Shown: in pieces, positions 33,856 through 45,422 of the stretch | How positions within the stretch are numbered: position 1 is the stretch's first letter | Layout of the letters: every line of letters starts with the position of its first letter | Position numbers and translations under genes: made by a program | The notes under the pieces: model-generated | The model's database searches: none | Told to the model about the DNA's origin: nothing | Seen by the model: only the letters and a program-made list of their open reading frames with translations | Origin: Evernia prunastri | Lineage: Eukaryota > Ascomycota > Lecanoromycetes > Lecanorales > Parmeliaceae | Length of the DNA stretch: 64,000 nucleotides | Assembly: GCA_003184365.1 (NCBI GenBank) | Contig: NKYR01000116.1 | Location: 1-64,000 of the forward strand | Reading direction: 5' to 3'

Positions 33856-34833
33856 CTTTGACTTTTCAACTTGGTGTGTGGTATGACCAAGGAACGGGCA
33901 GACTATTTGGGTAGGCGTGTAGGTATCATGAACAGGTATCGTCAATCGCTGTCAAGCCTGACGGCCGTCAATAAGCACGACAGTGCTTGCCCATGCTGAC
34001 TATCAGCGAGGTGGGGCCGTGGGAATGGCAACTTTAACCTAGTTACCGACCGCTCGAAAAGGGAACCTTTAAGCGCTTTGGGAGATAGGCACGCAGAGTT
34101 TACTTGAGCGTGGAGGAAGACTATAAGCTATGATTCCATGCCTTTGAGTAGCATGGAATGCTTAAGAGTGCAGTATACAGAACGGCCACACTGTATGGGT
34201 GTTTTCTTCGTCTGGATTGGGCACTCGTTGCCAAGGTCAAAAAAGCTATACAAGTTCCGGAAACTAACATACTTCATAGACTGGATGGTGGGGCCAGTAG
34301 GTCGCTATGTCATACCAAGCAAGGGCTGGTGAATGTGGCACACATTATATATCTCATGCTGCGATTTCCTCTTTTTTTCCCCTTTCCTTTTCTCCCCCCC
34401 CCCGGTGGTGCACGTCGGGCAACTATCGCAGAGCAGGGTTTACAGCGATCCAGTGTCCGGATTTACACTGATAGGGAGGGAATGGCCGCGGACGGTAGAT
34501 TCAAGATTCACTCGGCACAATGAGTCGAGTTCCTGGCCGGTATGGAAGCGGGAGGTGTTGCTACTCCGCGTGAAGACAAGAAACAAAAATAAACATTAAA
34601 GAAGGAAAAAGAGAAAGAAAAACCCCCCGAAAGAGACCACAAGTACCCACGACCATTGTGATTTGAGGGCAGATACTGTTGTTTTGTGGTGGTGGCTGAT
34701 CCAAGTGGGTTTCAATATCATTATTATGTACTTCAATAAACGATGCAATTGATGCTACTCTGCAGTCCAACGAACTCGACACTTGAGAGAACACTGCAGT
34801 CCTGCATCTAACGCTTCACATGCAGATACGAAC
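33856..34833. other. Intergenic with pyrimidine tract
   Basis: 978 bp between the Prx gene start and the stop of the next minus-strand gene. A pyrimidine run including ten C residues lies near 34368-34402. Short open frames on both strands lack recognisable sequence. Confidence 0.5.
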
Positions 34834-35820
34834 TCAGAGGGCAGCACAATTCAGTTGAGGGGCGGGATACCCGCATTCCCCACTTGACACAGTCCAATTC
34901 TGCCCGGACGTGTTTGGACAGGATTGGTAGCCAAAGTACTCATTTTTAGGGCTGCACGCACAAGGAACATTGACTGCGCACTCGCCGGAGATGGGAAAAA
35001 GGTAGCATTGGCCAGCGTTAGCCAAGTAAGCTGAGCCACCTGAGTTGGCCGCGTAAAAGCCGGTCACGCCTTGAACGCAGCAATCGTAGGCAGAGTCGGC
35101 GCTGGTTATCACCGCGAGCCCGTATTCGACATCATGAGCGAGTTCAGGGACGTTGTTGACGGGGTAACTGGCATCTTTGATCTGGGTCACCAGATTGTCT
35201 GCTTGACACAGGGCAAAGGCCGTTACTGTGGCCGCTTGGACTGTGATGGTCGTTGTGGAGGTTTGCTCGACAGTGCTTGTGCTTGGAGAGATTTAGCGCC
35301 GAAACCCTGATGAGAGGATGTATTCGAACTTACAAAGTTCCCGCTAGGCTCGACGTCGTGATCGTGGTAGAAATTGTCTCGGTCGTACTCGCTGGGGCTG
35401 AGAGAACGCTGGAAGTAATTGTGGTGGTTTCTGTCGTAGAAGTAGTGTCTGTGATGGGTACAAGAGTAGTGATCTTTGCAGGCGCGGTTGAGACGATCTT
35501 TGTCGTAACTGAGAAATATTCAATCACGCCAGTGCATGAATCCTAAACCATTTCGAGTCAGAGATATTCTTCCAGGACAGAAAGAATGTAGCGATAAAGC
35601 CTGTCTACGAAAACAAAGATCATGCGATATGTTAATCGGAAGGGTAAGTGAGGGGAGAAGTGTCCTTTGAATACGACATACCACTGTTGGGTAGGTATAT
35701 GTAGCGGGTGTCACGGTGGCCGATATGCTGGAGGCAGCAGCGGCTGCGCTCACTTGGCGGACACCGATCGCGCCGCCGTAAGAGCCCTTTCTAGGGCTGT
35801 GACTGTCAAATGAGCGCTTT
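34834..35820 (-). CDS. Thr/Ser-rich secreted protein with C-terminal Cys-rich (Apple-like) domain, 5' end unresolved
   Basis: Exons seen: 35820-35682, 35542-35334 and 35281-34834. The first exon with a signal peptide was not found. The middle is a Thr/Ser-rich stalk (SATVTPATYTYPTV, DSCTGVIEYFSVTTK, then TDTTSTTETTTITSS) likely to be O-glycosylated. The C-terminus has an Apple-like Cys pattern: LCQADN, SAYDCCVQGV, GQCYLFPISGEC, VPCACSPK, SGECGY. Intron 35681-35543 has GTATGT and a CTGAC branch, and intron 35333-35282 has GTAAGT. The last exon ends LNCAAL. The neighbour at 35814-36691 on the plus strand has the same layout, so the two are probable paralogues. A cell-wall or carbohydrate-facing role is inference only. 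Confidence 0.65.
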
Positions 35821-36691
35821 CTGTTGGGATAATCGGAGGGAAGGTAATAATACTCTGCATAACATGCTACGGGAGCTACGAGAGCGCGCTCTTGGTCAAA
35901 CTGCCGCCCAAAAGCTCGGCCGACTGCTTTTCGTACTTGGAATATTCTCAAAATGCTAACGGAGTATATGCAGTAGTTAATGGACTTGAAGAAATATATT
36001 CCACATCGACAGTAGTAAAGACTGGGACAAAGACGGCCACTCAAACTGCATCAATACCAATTGTAACATCAACAACAACAGACACCATCACCGCTACATC
36101 TTACCCCATTGATGCTAGGTAAGTCGATTGAGACTTCTTCACCGACCTTGATCCTTCTAACCAATGCCAATAGTACAACCCTCACCTTTAGCACAACTCT
36201 AACGGTCCCTACGACCAATGTCAACCCACCGTCCACTACCACAGTGAGGTTAGTACTCATTCCTTTTCTTTAAAAACGCCCATTGTCACATCAAATCTAA
36301 CCCTCAAACCCACAGCACCACCCTCACCGTGACCTACACACCCCCGCAAGCAACCTTCTACGCCGCCTGCGACCCTTCCACCAACCAAGTCTCCTCTGTT
36401 GATGGCTACGGCATAGACAACTTCGCCTTTGTCGGTGATGTCAACTTCTACGGCAACGGCAGCACCGCCCCGTACGACTGCTGCGTCGCCTGTATCACCG
36501 ACCCCAACTGCGGTGCCTCACTCGACGCTGACGGGCTCTGCGAGCTCTTCTATCCGAGCACCACATGCGCGGGGCCTAATACTTTCGCTGGATACTACTT
36601 CGGCGGCCAGACTCAGAATGTGCCGCCGGGAGATGGCTTTGTGGTATCTGATGGGAACTGCGGGCAGGCGACTGCTGATGGAACCGATTGA
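35814..36691 (+). CDS. Thr/Ser-rich secreted protein with C-terminal Cys-rich (Apple-like) domain, 5' end unresolved
   Basis: Exons: up to 36118 (frame open from 35814, no ATG in frame seen), 36174-36248 and 36316-36691. Exon joins fall in codons AG|T and AG|C and each restores an STTLT unit (STTLTFSTTLTV, then STTLTVTYTPPQ). This gives a Thr-rich stalk after a segment reading SYLEYSQNANGVYAVVNG. The C-terminal domain has AACDPSTNQV, YDCCVACITDPNCG, GLCELFYPSTTC and SDGNCG, an Apple-like six-or-more-Cys pattern shared with the minus-strand neighbour. The start and signal peptide are missing from my model. They may lie in a small upstream exon overlapping the neighbour's 5' end. Confidence 0.65.
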
Positions 36692-37747
36692 TCTTCTCTT
36701 TTCTGCGGCGAATAGGATAAGGGTTTTGTCACTCTTTATATTCAGTCATTGGCGGTTTGACGGGTCTTGTTGGTGGATCGCACCCAAAGTAGTTCATTGA
36801 GTCGCGAATCAAAACATCTTGAAGGTGGCTCTGTTGCCTATCTGATCACGCAATCCTGTTTCTTTCCTTTCATCATGGCTCGATGGATTCACAGTTGAGC
36901 CAAAACATCGAATGAACCCCACATATGAGGCAGAGCCAACAACAAGTTTTGGCAGATGCAGAAATTCCCCTTAACCGTAAGAATGCTCCTGCCTGAAGGA
37001 CCCTTCCCTCAGTCTTCCGTTCCGACAACCCCGTTTTTCACCGTTAGTGGCAGAGACATCACGAGTCTTGACTTGCCCAATCAAATTAACCCCTCAGGAG
37101 CCTAGCAACAAACAATACTGGCAAATCGACGAAAGCTCTCTCGGACACTTGCTTACAGAGTATATCGAAAATCAGGATGAACGTCGCCCGAATTGTCCAG
37201 CTCGTCCTTGGGAAGAATAAAACGCTCGTCTCTCGGTCCTCGATCTCGACGCCTTTTCTCAATCCTCAGTCCAGGGGACAGGGCGATACAGCAACCACCA
37301 ACTATCGCGTTAAGCGTGCATCCGACATCGAATCCCTCCAAATATCTGGGAGTACAATTAGAGATAAATATAATTTATTAAACGAGCGCGATATAATTAT
37401 CGTTTATAACTTAAAACGGAGCGTCGATAGCACGACGATAGCTCGTTTTAAGATTATTAAGGTTTAAGACGATGAGGACGATGGATTATAGCAGAGAGCT
37501 TGTCGAACGGAGAAACGTTCGAAAGAGATCAATAGCTTATCTCGTCTTACGTAGAGACTTTGAAATGCTTGAAAGCGCAGTATATAGAACATGTACGCGT
37601 TTCGCTGGATGATCTTTCATCTTGGCATTAGGGGGAAATGACTGGTCATCAGCCAGTGAAATGGCCTGCCTTGGAGCTACCCCTCGATTGGTTCCCGAGG
37701 CATTCAGGGACAATTCATCTCGAATCATCCATTGGGGTCCGACCCAT
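36692..37747. other. Intergenic with AT-rich patch
   Basis: 1056 bp. The part 37350-37470 is strikingly AT-rich and contains short inverted words around CGATATAATTATCG. An open frame of 96 codons (37177-37467) runs into it but has no recognisable product. It may be a decayed repeat. Confidence 0.5.
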
Positions 37748-38904
37748 TCAACTCAAAGGCGGCAGCCTCTCTTCCAAATACTTCTCCAAATCGTCAATCT
37801 CTTTGGGTTCCGCCGAGTGCGCCAAGCCTTTATACGTCCTGAAATCAACAGTCCACCCCATTTCTTTCAGTATCTTTGACGTATCCAAGCCCCAATCGTG
37901 CTTTACCAGTGGGTCCACATCCCCGTGGCCCATGAAGATGGGGGTGTCCTTGTTTGTGCTCTCGGAAATGACGTAATCTTTGATCTTGTTGTGAAGGAGA
38001 AGGTAACTTGAGAGGCCGAAGATGCCAGCGAGTTTATCGGGAAAAGTTACGCCGGTGAAGACAGATATTGCCCCTCCTTGAGAAAACCCACCTGTGGTCT
38101 GTTAATGATGAGGTCCCAGCCCCGTAGAGGCAGAATCGGCCATACCCAGCACGATCCGTGAAGACGGGATGCCCTTCTCGACCTCGGCTTTGATTAGAGA
38201 ATTGAAGTAGTCGCGGGACTTGAGTATACCGGGCCTGAATGAGTTTGAAGTCAGATACAGAAGTCAGAGTGTCTCTTTTAGAGTCAAAGTCAAGTCGTAA
38301 ATAATTTCTAGGAGTCCGCTACTCCTGCGACAAGTCTTGCAATTCAACACGCCGTATCAAGCCGGAAGAAAAGGCTAGGAACAGATGACTCACTGGTCGT
38401 GGGCTTGAGCGAGATCGCCAAACGATGCCTGAACATGGCAATTAGCATTTGATCTCTGAAATTCGTAGCCATCACAAGAGATTGATCTGCTCAACAGAAC
38501 AAGAAGACGAACGCGCTGTCGTACAATGTCGTACCAGCCCGGCATTTCCATTCCAAAGTTCTAACGTCAATCAGCCATGAAATACAGTCAACAGCGACTG
38601 CCGTACCACCGTGATTGGTATGTTTGGAGCGTTAGGGAAGACGAAGGCACATTCACTGAACCTGCCTCGTCTTCGGAAATTTTCTGCAATAGGCATCCTA
38701 TGGAACTATGAGTATTCAGATTCGAAGCCGTCACAGAAATCTGTCAGGTCACCAGCCTGCCCCACTGCGAAAAGATAAGTTAGATATCTAGGTGATGAAG
38801 GTGTTGGATCATTTGAATTACGTGTCACCCAACCCATGTGCCCATATCACCGTCGCTGTATGCTTCTTCAGCGCGGGCACTACCAGAGGCGCCGCAGTCG
38901 CCAT
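37748..38904 (-). CDS. APT1: Acyl-protein thioesterase 1 (serine hydrolase)
   Basis: Seven exons (38904-38822, 38764-38753, 38697-38607, 38560-38525, 38428-38394, 38234-38146, 38091-37748) give 229 residues. The catalytic triad is in place: Ser119 in GGFSQGG, Asp173 in HGDVDP, His207 in LAHSAEP, close to the S119/D174/H208 numbering of human APT1. Other marks are TVIWAHGLGDTGAGW, AENFRRRGRF, FPNAPNIPITVNFGMEMPGW and SRIVLGGFSQ. Exon 2 is only 12 nt (T-GGG-GCA-GGC-TG) and is needed for the GAGW motif. The enzyme removes palmitate and related acyl groups from cytosolic proteins such as Ras and G-alpha. It is divergent from the FAS1 gene. Confidence 0.92.
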
Positions 38905-39275
38905 GTTATTACTATTATTATTATTCTACCTCAAAGTACTTTATGAGAAGGAGCAACTGCCTTTGATTAGAAGTAAGGATTGGTGTGGTCACTGGTGGGA
39001 GGATTTGGTTGTCTGGACTCTAGAGTACGAGTACGAGTAAGCGCGGGGGATCGATTTGCGGAGTTCGGGTTCGGAACAATGTTAAAACCCGGTGTTTCCA
39101 TCGTCGTCATCGATGTCACCTTCGCCGCGCGTTAGCTGTTTTAGCTGTGCTCCGTAGGTACCTAGGTAAGCCTTTAATAGGCACCAGCTTTCGTACATTC
39201 ATTCATTCATTCATTCTTTCTTTCCGTCCTCCCTGCCTCACGCATAGAGCATATTTATTCTTGAACCCAGCAACC
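38905..39275. promoter_or_regulatory. Shared divergent promoter region of APT1 and the FAS1 gene
   Basis: 371 bp. It holds a GGTACCTAGGTAAG palindrome-like motif (about 39157-39170), related to the AGGTA-rich motif upstream of the HSP12-type gene, and an ATTC microsatellite (about 39198-39218). Promoter function is inferred from position. Confidence 0.5.
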
Positions 39276-40912
39276 ATGAAACTCATCCAGATCCTGCCCC
39301 TTGCGGCTTTCTCCACCGCCTTCGTTATTCCTGACGAGCAGGTCATGAATCAGGTGGCCATTGAGTCTGACAGAGCCCCCGAATCTTTCCTCGAAAAGAT
39401 CCCTTCTAAAAACAAGGCGATCAAGCAATTCGAAGATTCTTTCACTAAACTCATCGATACTTCCAAGAATGCTTTCGACGATGTAATCGAATACGCCACG
39501 GAGACTAAAGAAGAGGCCTCCGACAAGGCCTACGAGACTGCCTACCATGTGAGCTCATGGCTCGACTCTGCTACCGACAGGCTTCAGGAACTGGGGAAAG
39601 ACGGGACACCATTCTTTGAGGATGACGAGGGCCATCATGGAGGTAAAGGTCGCAAAGGCCGCAAGGGCCATCATGGCCATTGCAAGAAGCCAAACCTGAC
39701 CGTCTATGAGCTCATCGCTGAGAGCAAATATACCACCAAGCTGGCCGCCCTAATCAACGAGTATGAAGATGTCGTCGAGCTTCTTAATGGCACTGCTGCG
39801 AATTATAGTATGTTTTCCTTTCAAATTTACCCTCATCAACCTTCAAGAACGAACGCTGACAGGCAACACTGCAGCCGTTTTTGCACCAACAGACAAAGCT
39901 TTTGAAAAGATCCCCGAACACGCTCCCAAGCCGTCGAAGGAAGAGCTCAAGAAGATTTTACTTTACCACGTTTCGGAAGAATTCTACCCAGCAGGCAAAG
40001 TCCTGGTCACGCATACCGTTCCGACCCTGCTCTCAGTCGACACTCTCGGCATCGGGCCACAGCGCTTGGCTACGGAAATTGGTTTGAAAGGCTTAACGGT
40101 CAATTTCTATAGTCGCATTGTTGCCATTGACATCGTACGTCTACCGATACCTGTTTGACCGGGAGACGAATGCTGATCAACCTCCAGTTTGGAACCAACG
40201 GCGTTATTCATGGTGTTGACAGCCTACTCATACCACCACCAAAGGTCGCCAGCATCATTCAATTCCTCCCTGGCGAGTTCAGCACTCTCGAGCTCGGCCT
40301 CACAAAGACCGGTCTTCTGCCCGCCATCGCAGACACCTCGAACCATATCGGTGGAACAGTCTTCGCTCCCTCCAACTTCGCCTTCCAGAAGCTGGGTCCC
40401 AAAATCAATGGCTTCCTCTTTAGCAAATATGGTCAAAAATATCTGAAGGCTCTTCTGGAGTATCACGTCGTCGCGAATCAAACACTGTACTCGGATGCAT
40501 ACTACAAATCTGAATCCGTGGACAGTGTTGGGGACAATGTCGTGGAAGACGCAGGCGTCCCCAAGGGTTACTTTCACGTAAGAAGTGTCTCTTATTCGTG
40601 GCGTTCATCAGACCTTGGCTAACATTCTACGCCTAGATCGACCTCAAGACTCTCCTTGAGGACAAGTCCCTCAGCGTCGATGTCGCCCGCTATGGTCGTT
40701 ATATCAACATCAAAATCAACGCCTTTTCTACCGTCACGATCGAGGACGGTATTGCGTCAGATGGCGTCATCCATGTCGTGAGCAATGTGCTCATCCCACC
40801 CAAGGCCGTCGACCGCGCAGTGCAGCATTGGGATGGTGAAGAATTGACCGTTGAGGAGCTCAAACAGAGACTTGAGCCTTTGATGGGCAACGAGAAGCCG
40901 CAGGAGCTGTGA
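39276..40912 (+). CDS. Secreted protein with two fasciclin (FAS1) domains
   Basis: Exons 39276-39807, 39875-40134, 40188-40577 and 40637-40912 give 485 residues. A signal peptide (MKLIQILPLAAFSTAFVIP) is followed by a helical acidic region, then a His/Gly/Lys-rich insert (EGHHGGKGRKGRKGHHGHC, about residues 123-141). FAS1 domain 1 has TVFAPTDKAFEKIP and the LLYHVS motif. Domain 2 has TVFAPSNFAFQKLG and LEYHVV. Each ends with the conserved GVIH-V-(D/S)-x-(L/V)-L pattern. FAS1 proteins mediate adhesion at the cell surface or in vacuoles. No C-terminal GPI signal is seen (ends NEKPQEL). The His-rich insert may bind metal ions. Confidence 0.9.
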
Positions 40913-41393
40913 TTGCAGTTTTGGGCAATTACGCGTTGTATGAAGCTGGAAGTTGAAAGCATTTGAGGAATGTCAAACGACGATGGGGTACATGTCTAAA
41001 AAGCGAAAAAAATCCATACTGGAACATCTTGTAAAAAGACAATATACATTTTGATAGCGCTCAAAAATTGTATTCTGTACGCCCATTGTGTGCACAGCAG
41101 CTACGTCTCGAAGGCAGATGACATGACAGGACACACTCAGTAACTCTCCAAATGTTCGATGATTCTCCTAGGTTGACATGCACATTTGTATAGGGCGAAC
41201 AATCCTCGGGTTTCCATCAAACTGGCTTAATGCAGATCATGAATGCGCTCGCTACACTACCAGAGGTACCTGCAGCCGATGGCCTACGGCTGCTCTCCTA
41301 TGCCGCTATGCAATCATATGATTTATATATCGTACAATCTATTAGCGCAAGCTTGTTAACGGAACGGTCTTCTCGTGCAAGTACGCCTGCCAG
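40913..41393. other. Convergent intergenic gap
   Basis: 481 bp between the FAS1 and UBP6 stop codons. No gene seen. Confidence 0.5.
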
Positions 41394-43265
41394 CTACTCT
41401 TTAACTTCTTCAGCGGTCGGTAGATCTATTGCACGATAGAGGAGGATCAGAGCAGAGTGGCTCTCGCCTGTCACAGTCATTAGCATCAGGAAACCCCGGG
41501 TGTTGGAATGCGAGACTTACCACCGCCACTCAACGACTCAATCTTCTCCGCCTCGACCTCGCTTACTTTCTCATCGTTGAACCACCACCACTTGCCATCC
41601 TCCTCCTTCCTCTTGCCCGTTTCACGATCTATCGGTCCTTGCTTCTTGACATACGACGTGTAATGCCCGCTATCTGCACTGGCACCCTGGTGAGTCACCA
41701 CACCCCTAAGCTCATACAGTCCCGACTTATTAGATCCTTCGTCGGCCGCGAGTTCAGGGTTGATGAGAGCGAAAAGCTCTTTTTTGGCTGCCAAGATTGA
41801 TGCAGCTCGCTCGGAGTCATATTCGGCATCTGTCTTGTATACAGCATCCTTCATCTCCGTGTCATCGCCCTTCTTTTCTGCTGCCTTGTCGTTGACCAGC
41901 TTCTTCTCGCTCGCTGGACCCTTCGCCTTCAGCTCGTCTGCTGCGCGATCTTCTTCTTGCTTGTGTGCCAGCTTTTGGCGTTTACGAGCCCGCACAATGT
42001 CTTCTTCATCCTTGCGCACTTCGCGGACTTTGTCACGCACGGGCACCAGCTGCTTCCTCAGCGTCTCGGTGCAGAACTCAACCACGTCCAACTCCGCCGG
42101 AAATGTCACCTTCTTCATGATTTTTGACTTCTTACGGATAGTGGCTTTCCACCAGAAGCGAATGAAATGGACTGTAAGGTATTTGGGGAGACGCGAAATT
42201 CGGGAGGTTTTAGTGTATGCGGCGTCGCGATCAAGGATTGGGGAGTGTTTTTCGATCTCCTCTTCGAGGCCGGTGAGAATGCCGTCGCGAAGGTGATTGG
42301 TAACACCGGAGATATGGCAATCTAATTTTAGAAAAGTATCTTCACTCTGAATAGGCTCTTCGCCTGCTTCAATTGCTGCTGGCTCATCACAAGTAAGAGT
42401 TGAGGAGAAGCGGCCGGCCAGGTATCTGTCGATGAAGGATATCTCTTGTGGGGTTTTTGTCTCTCCGGCTGCAGAGGATGAGGCCGACGTGACTGGGCTA
42501 TCTTTGACCTTGAGCTTTTGCCGTAGCTGAGATAAGATCTGTGTCCAGGCTTCTTCGGCATCTTGTTGAGCGTAGCCATGGCCAGTCCTTGACTTCTCCG
42601 CAAATTGGGGGAAAGTGGTCTGTAGAGCGTTGAGGAAGATCAATGGTGGGAAGCCTTCTTGCGTCTCCGACATTTGCTTGTATAGGTCTCGCAGAGAACT
42701 GGTGAGGTCGACGGATCCCTGCAGACCGTATTGGCTAAGATCAACCCCCCGAGAGGAGCTTGCTGCCCCTCCTCCTGCATACTTCAGCAGCTGTTCTTGC
42801 AGTTCAGGAACGGCGCGCAGAGTCTGTAGCGTCGAGTTCATATAGCACGTGTTGCCCAGGTTTTGCAGGCCAGCGGGCGTTGCCCCTTCAGCTTTTGCCG
42901 CCTCTGCTTCTGTCATGTCCTCCATGAATTTCATCTTCTCCTTTGGTCGCTCAAGGACCATGCGTTCATTCTCTGCTGGAGTGCCCATCATCATGAATGT
43001 TTGCCCAGGCTTCGCCCCAAGCTTCGAGAGCTCCGTCTCATCTTTGAGTTGGCCGCCTTTGACAAGTATTTTCTGTCGATCTGGCGCAACACCTGTTAAG
43101 GAGTACAGCTGGTATTTGAATGTCTCTCCTGTAGATGTAGGGTCCAGTTCCACCTCGTGCTTCTTGCCCTGGTGCTTCACAAATACTGTGACATGGTTTA
43201 GCTCACGTGAAGACCAAAGAGGTTCTCCTTCAAGGATCGCACTTCTTACCTTGAATGGCTGACAT
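41394..43265 (-). CDS. UBP6: Proteasome-associated deubiquitinase Ubp6/USP14
   Basis: Exons 43265-43250, 43185-41521 and 41467-41394 give 584 residues. The first exon codes MSAIQ only. The N-terminal ubiquitin-like domain (about 1-75) ends near KPGQTFMMMG. The USP domain has the Cys box GLQNLGNTCYMNSTLQ (Cys near 119), QQDAEEAW, and the His box HQGASADSGHYTSYV. After WWWFNDEKVS, splicing to the last exon gives GGGESHSALILLYRA, the expected end of the USP fold. A charged insert (about 385-465) sits inside the catalytic domain, as in fungal Ubp6. The enzyme trims ubiquitin chains on substrates at the 19S cap of the proteasome. Confidence 0.95.
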
Positions 43266-43739
43266 GATTTTGTGACTGCCGTTGCAAAGTGACAGGCTAA
43301 GGGACCTGAAGGTCTTGTCTATGTCGAGATGGAGGTCACCGAATGGGATCGGTATTTGCGGGCGACTGGAAGCAACCGAAGATTATCCGAAAGGTGGTAC
43401 AAGGCCGCTGTATTTGCCTCAGTCCTCAGACGCTTCTCCCACACCCAAGCTATCTCTTTCGGGTAAAGAGCTTCAACTATATCCGAAGCCTTACCATTTT
43501 AGGTATAGAGTAGATGTTTCCGAGCTCGAGTTGGGAAGCTACTAAATCGGATTATCACCAAAAGTGGTAAGGGAGAAGAAAGATGTGAATGGGTTTGTCT
43601 AAGGTAGGAGGATTGATTATCTAGGATGGAGGAATCCTCCTGCAGAAGGATATACCCCCCGCTAAGCTATTACTAAGCAGCTGCTAAAGACTTCCAGGCT
43701 GCGCCTGTCAACTACTCCATGGGCAAAAATAAGAGCGTT
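43266..43739. other. Intergenic, UBP6 promoter
   Basis: 474 bp with normal base composition before the AT-rich block begins. No gene seen. Confidence 0.5.
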
Positions 43740-45199
43740 CCCGCGACTATAGCTATACGTAAAGTCTTATATAAGCAAGACACAAGCAAGAGACAAAGAA
43801 AGAATTGCAGTTAAGTATTTCATGTCATAGTAGAATATTCTTTCTCGTAATCTCTTAACTCTGCTGAAAAGGTATACGAACTCGTCGAACGAAGAATCGA
43901 AAGAATAAACTAAATTTATCTAGATAAAGGCATCGAAAGAATAATCGAACTCGAAGTCTTCTGTAAGTGATCGATCTCGCATTAAAGAATATACTGAATT
44001 CTCCTGAAAAAAGTATAAAATTCGTCTGAAATCTCAAGATCTTCTTCGAAATCTTCTAATGATTTGAATAACGAGTAGTAATACTGTCGTAGAATCTGTC
44101 AGATAATCAGATCGAGAAACGAATTGCTTGAGATAATTCTCGTAAAACGATCCTCTAATATCTCTGTTATTAATCTATTATAATGTAAACGAGACTTTAT
44201 GCGTGTCGCCGTAGCCTGAAATTTGAAATAAGTCTCTTTATCGAGATATTAGCTTGTCTGTCTTTTCTTGATATAATATAACAAGATTATTTATATAATA
44301 TATCTTTCGCTTAATGCTTCTGTTATATTTAATAGTTATTTTCTTCTTCTAATGTATAAAAGCAGCTCGTATAACGTCGTAAATCTCTACTCGATATCGT
44401 AGATATACATAAACTTTCTTCTTATACTTTACGAAATTCTTTAGCAAGATAGTTTAGATAGAAATATCTCGATTAGATAGAACACGCAGTGTAGAGATAA
44501 TAATCGAAGTCTTCGATAGAGAATCTAGCACGATATTCTTTAATAACATATTTAGATAGCTTATAATTCGAGAGTTAACAGCACTAACATTATCTACTAG
44601 ACTTAGATCTTAGACTCTCTCGAACTTGCGTATAACTTCTTCAAAAACTCGATTTATAACTTCGATTATTTTCGTGAATTTGTGAGAGACTGATAAACTG
44701 TAATCGACGACAATATCTTTTCGTGCTAGAAATTCTCGAAGCTCGTCATAATTAAAGTGCTAATTAGAATCGAGATAGAAGACGTACGACTTTTGATAAA
44801 AGACGAAGAATATTCTCAAGTATCGAATTACGTCTTCGATATTGCTATTCTCACAAGCAAAGAGCACATTAAATTTAGATATATAATATTCAAGATTGAG
44901 AACAAATCGATTATCTACTAAAATAGTTTCGAGCGAGTCTATAAAGTTTATATTTATAAGTTGAAATAAGTAAGTGACGAAAATAAAGTAAAGAGATTGC
45001 AATCGCGTAGTTAAGCCGTGCTTAACACATTTTAAACAGTCGACTATATATCGCTTTATATTCTGAGATTAATCCAATTAATAGCAGAGATTGCGAAGTC
45101 GAGTCATTATCTTCGTCTTTGCTCAGTGACCACCAAAGTCGTACGCTTCTCGAAATATCGATAAGACTTTAAATTCTAAAACACACGATAGATAGATAT
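43740..45199 (-). pseudogene. AT-rich, probably RIP-degraded retroelement integrase fragment
   Basis: This block is much richer in A/T than its flanks and has no long open frame except 45002-44760. Read on the minus strand through stops, the ORF end and the next 200 bp (about 44770-44520) give words such as NYDELREFLARKD, SVSHKFTKIIEVINR and EEVIRKFERV. These resemble the DDE integrase segment of gypsy-type elements (D..ELR-FL, S-SHKSTG-IE-V-NR). Many Gln/Trp positions appear as stops, in line with C to T and G to A change. It differs from the intact element to its right. The call rests on pattern only. Confidence 0.45.
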
Positions 45200-45422
45200 T
45201 GTCAGAACCGTGCCCAGAGTCAAGTCTAATGGGGGTAAATTGAATAAGACAACTAGATAAGGAGGGAATATGTACAGAAGAAGAGCGCTTAAATACTAGG
45301 AAGAATCCCCGCTAGCCTATGTGTCAATGGGAATGTGTCAATAACCAATAAACACTCTATGTGCTAGACACATAGCCATAAACACTCCCTATGTGCCTGA
45401 CACCTAGGGTACGTCCGTAACA
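45200..45422 (-). repeat. LTR copy A (3' LTR of element)
   Basis: 223 bp. On the minus strand it starts TGTTACGGACG and ends GGTTCTGACA, so it has TG..CA ends. It differs from copies B and C by one base in the AAGGAGG(G/A)AATATG tract. Confidence 0.93.

Noticed and set aside
34368..34402. Pyrimidine tract as a promoter element
   Set aside because: No gene start follows on the plus strand; most likely simple sequence.
35520..36044. Long minus-strand open frame of 174 codons as a separate protein
   Set aside because: Only its lower part (35820-35682) fits a spliced exon. The rest is antisense to the neighbour's stalk exon.
37177..37467. Open frame of 96 codons
   Set aside because: Its 3' half is AT-rich repeat-like DNA, no recognisable domain, and no splice support.
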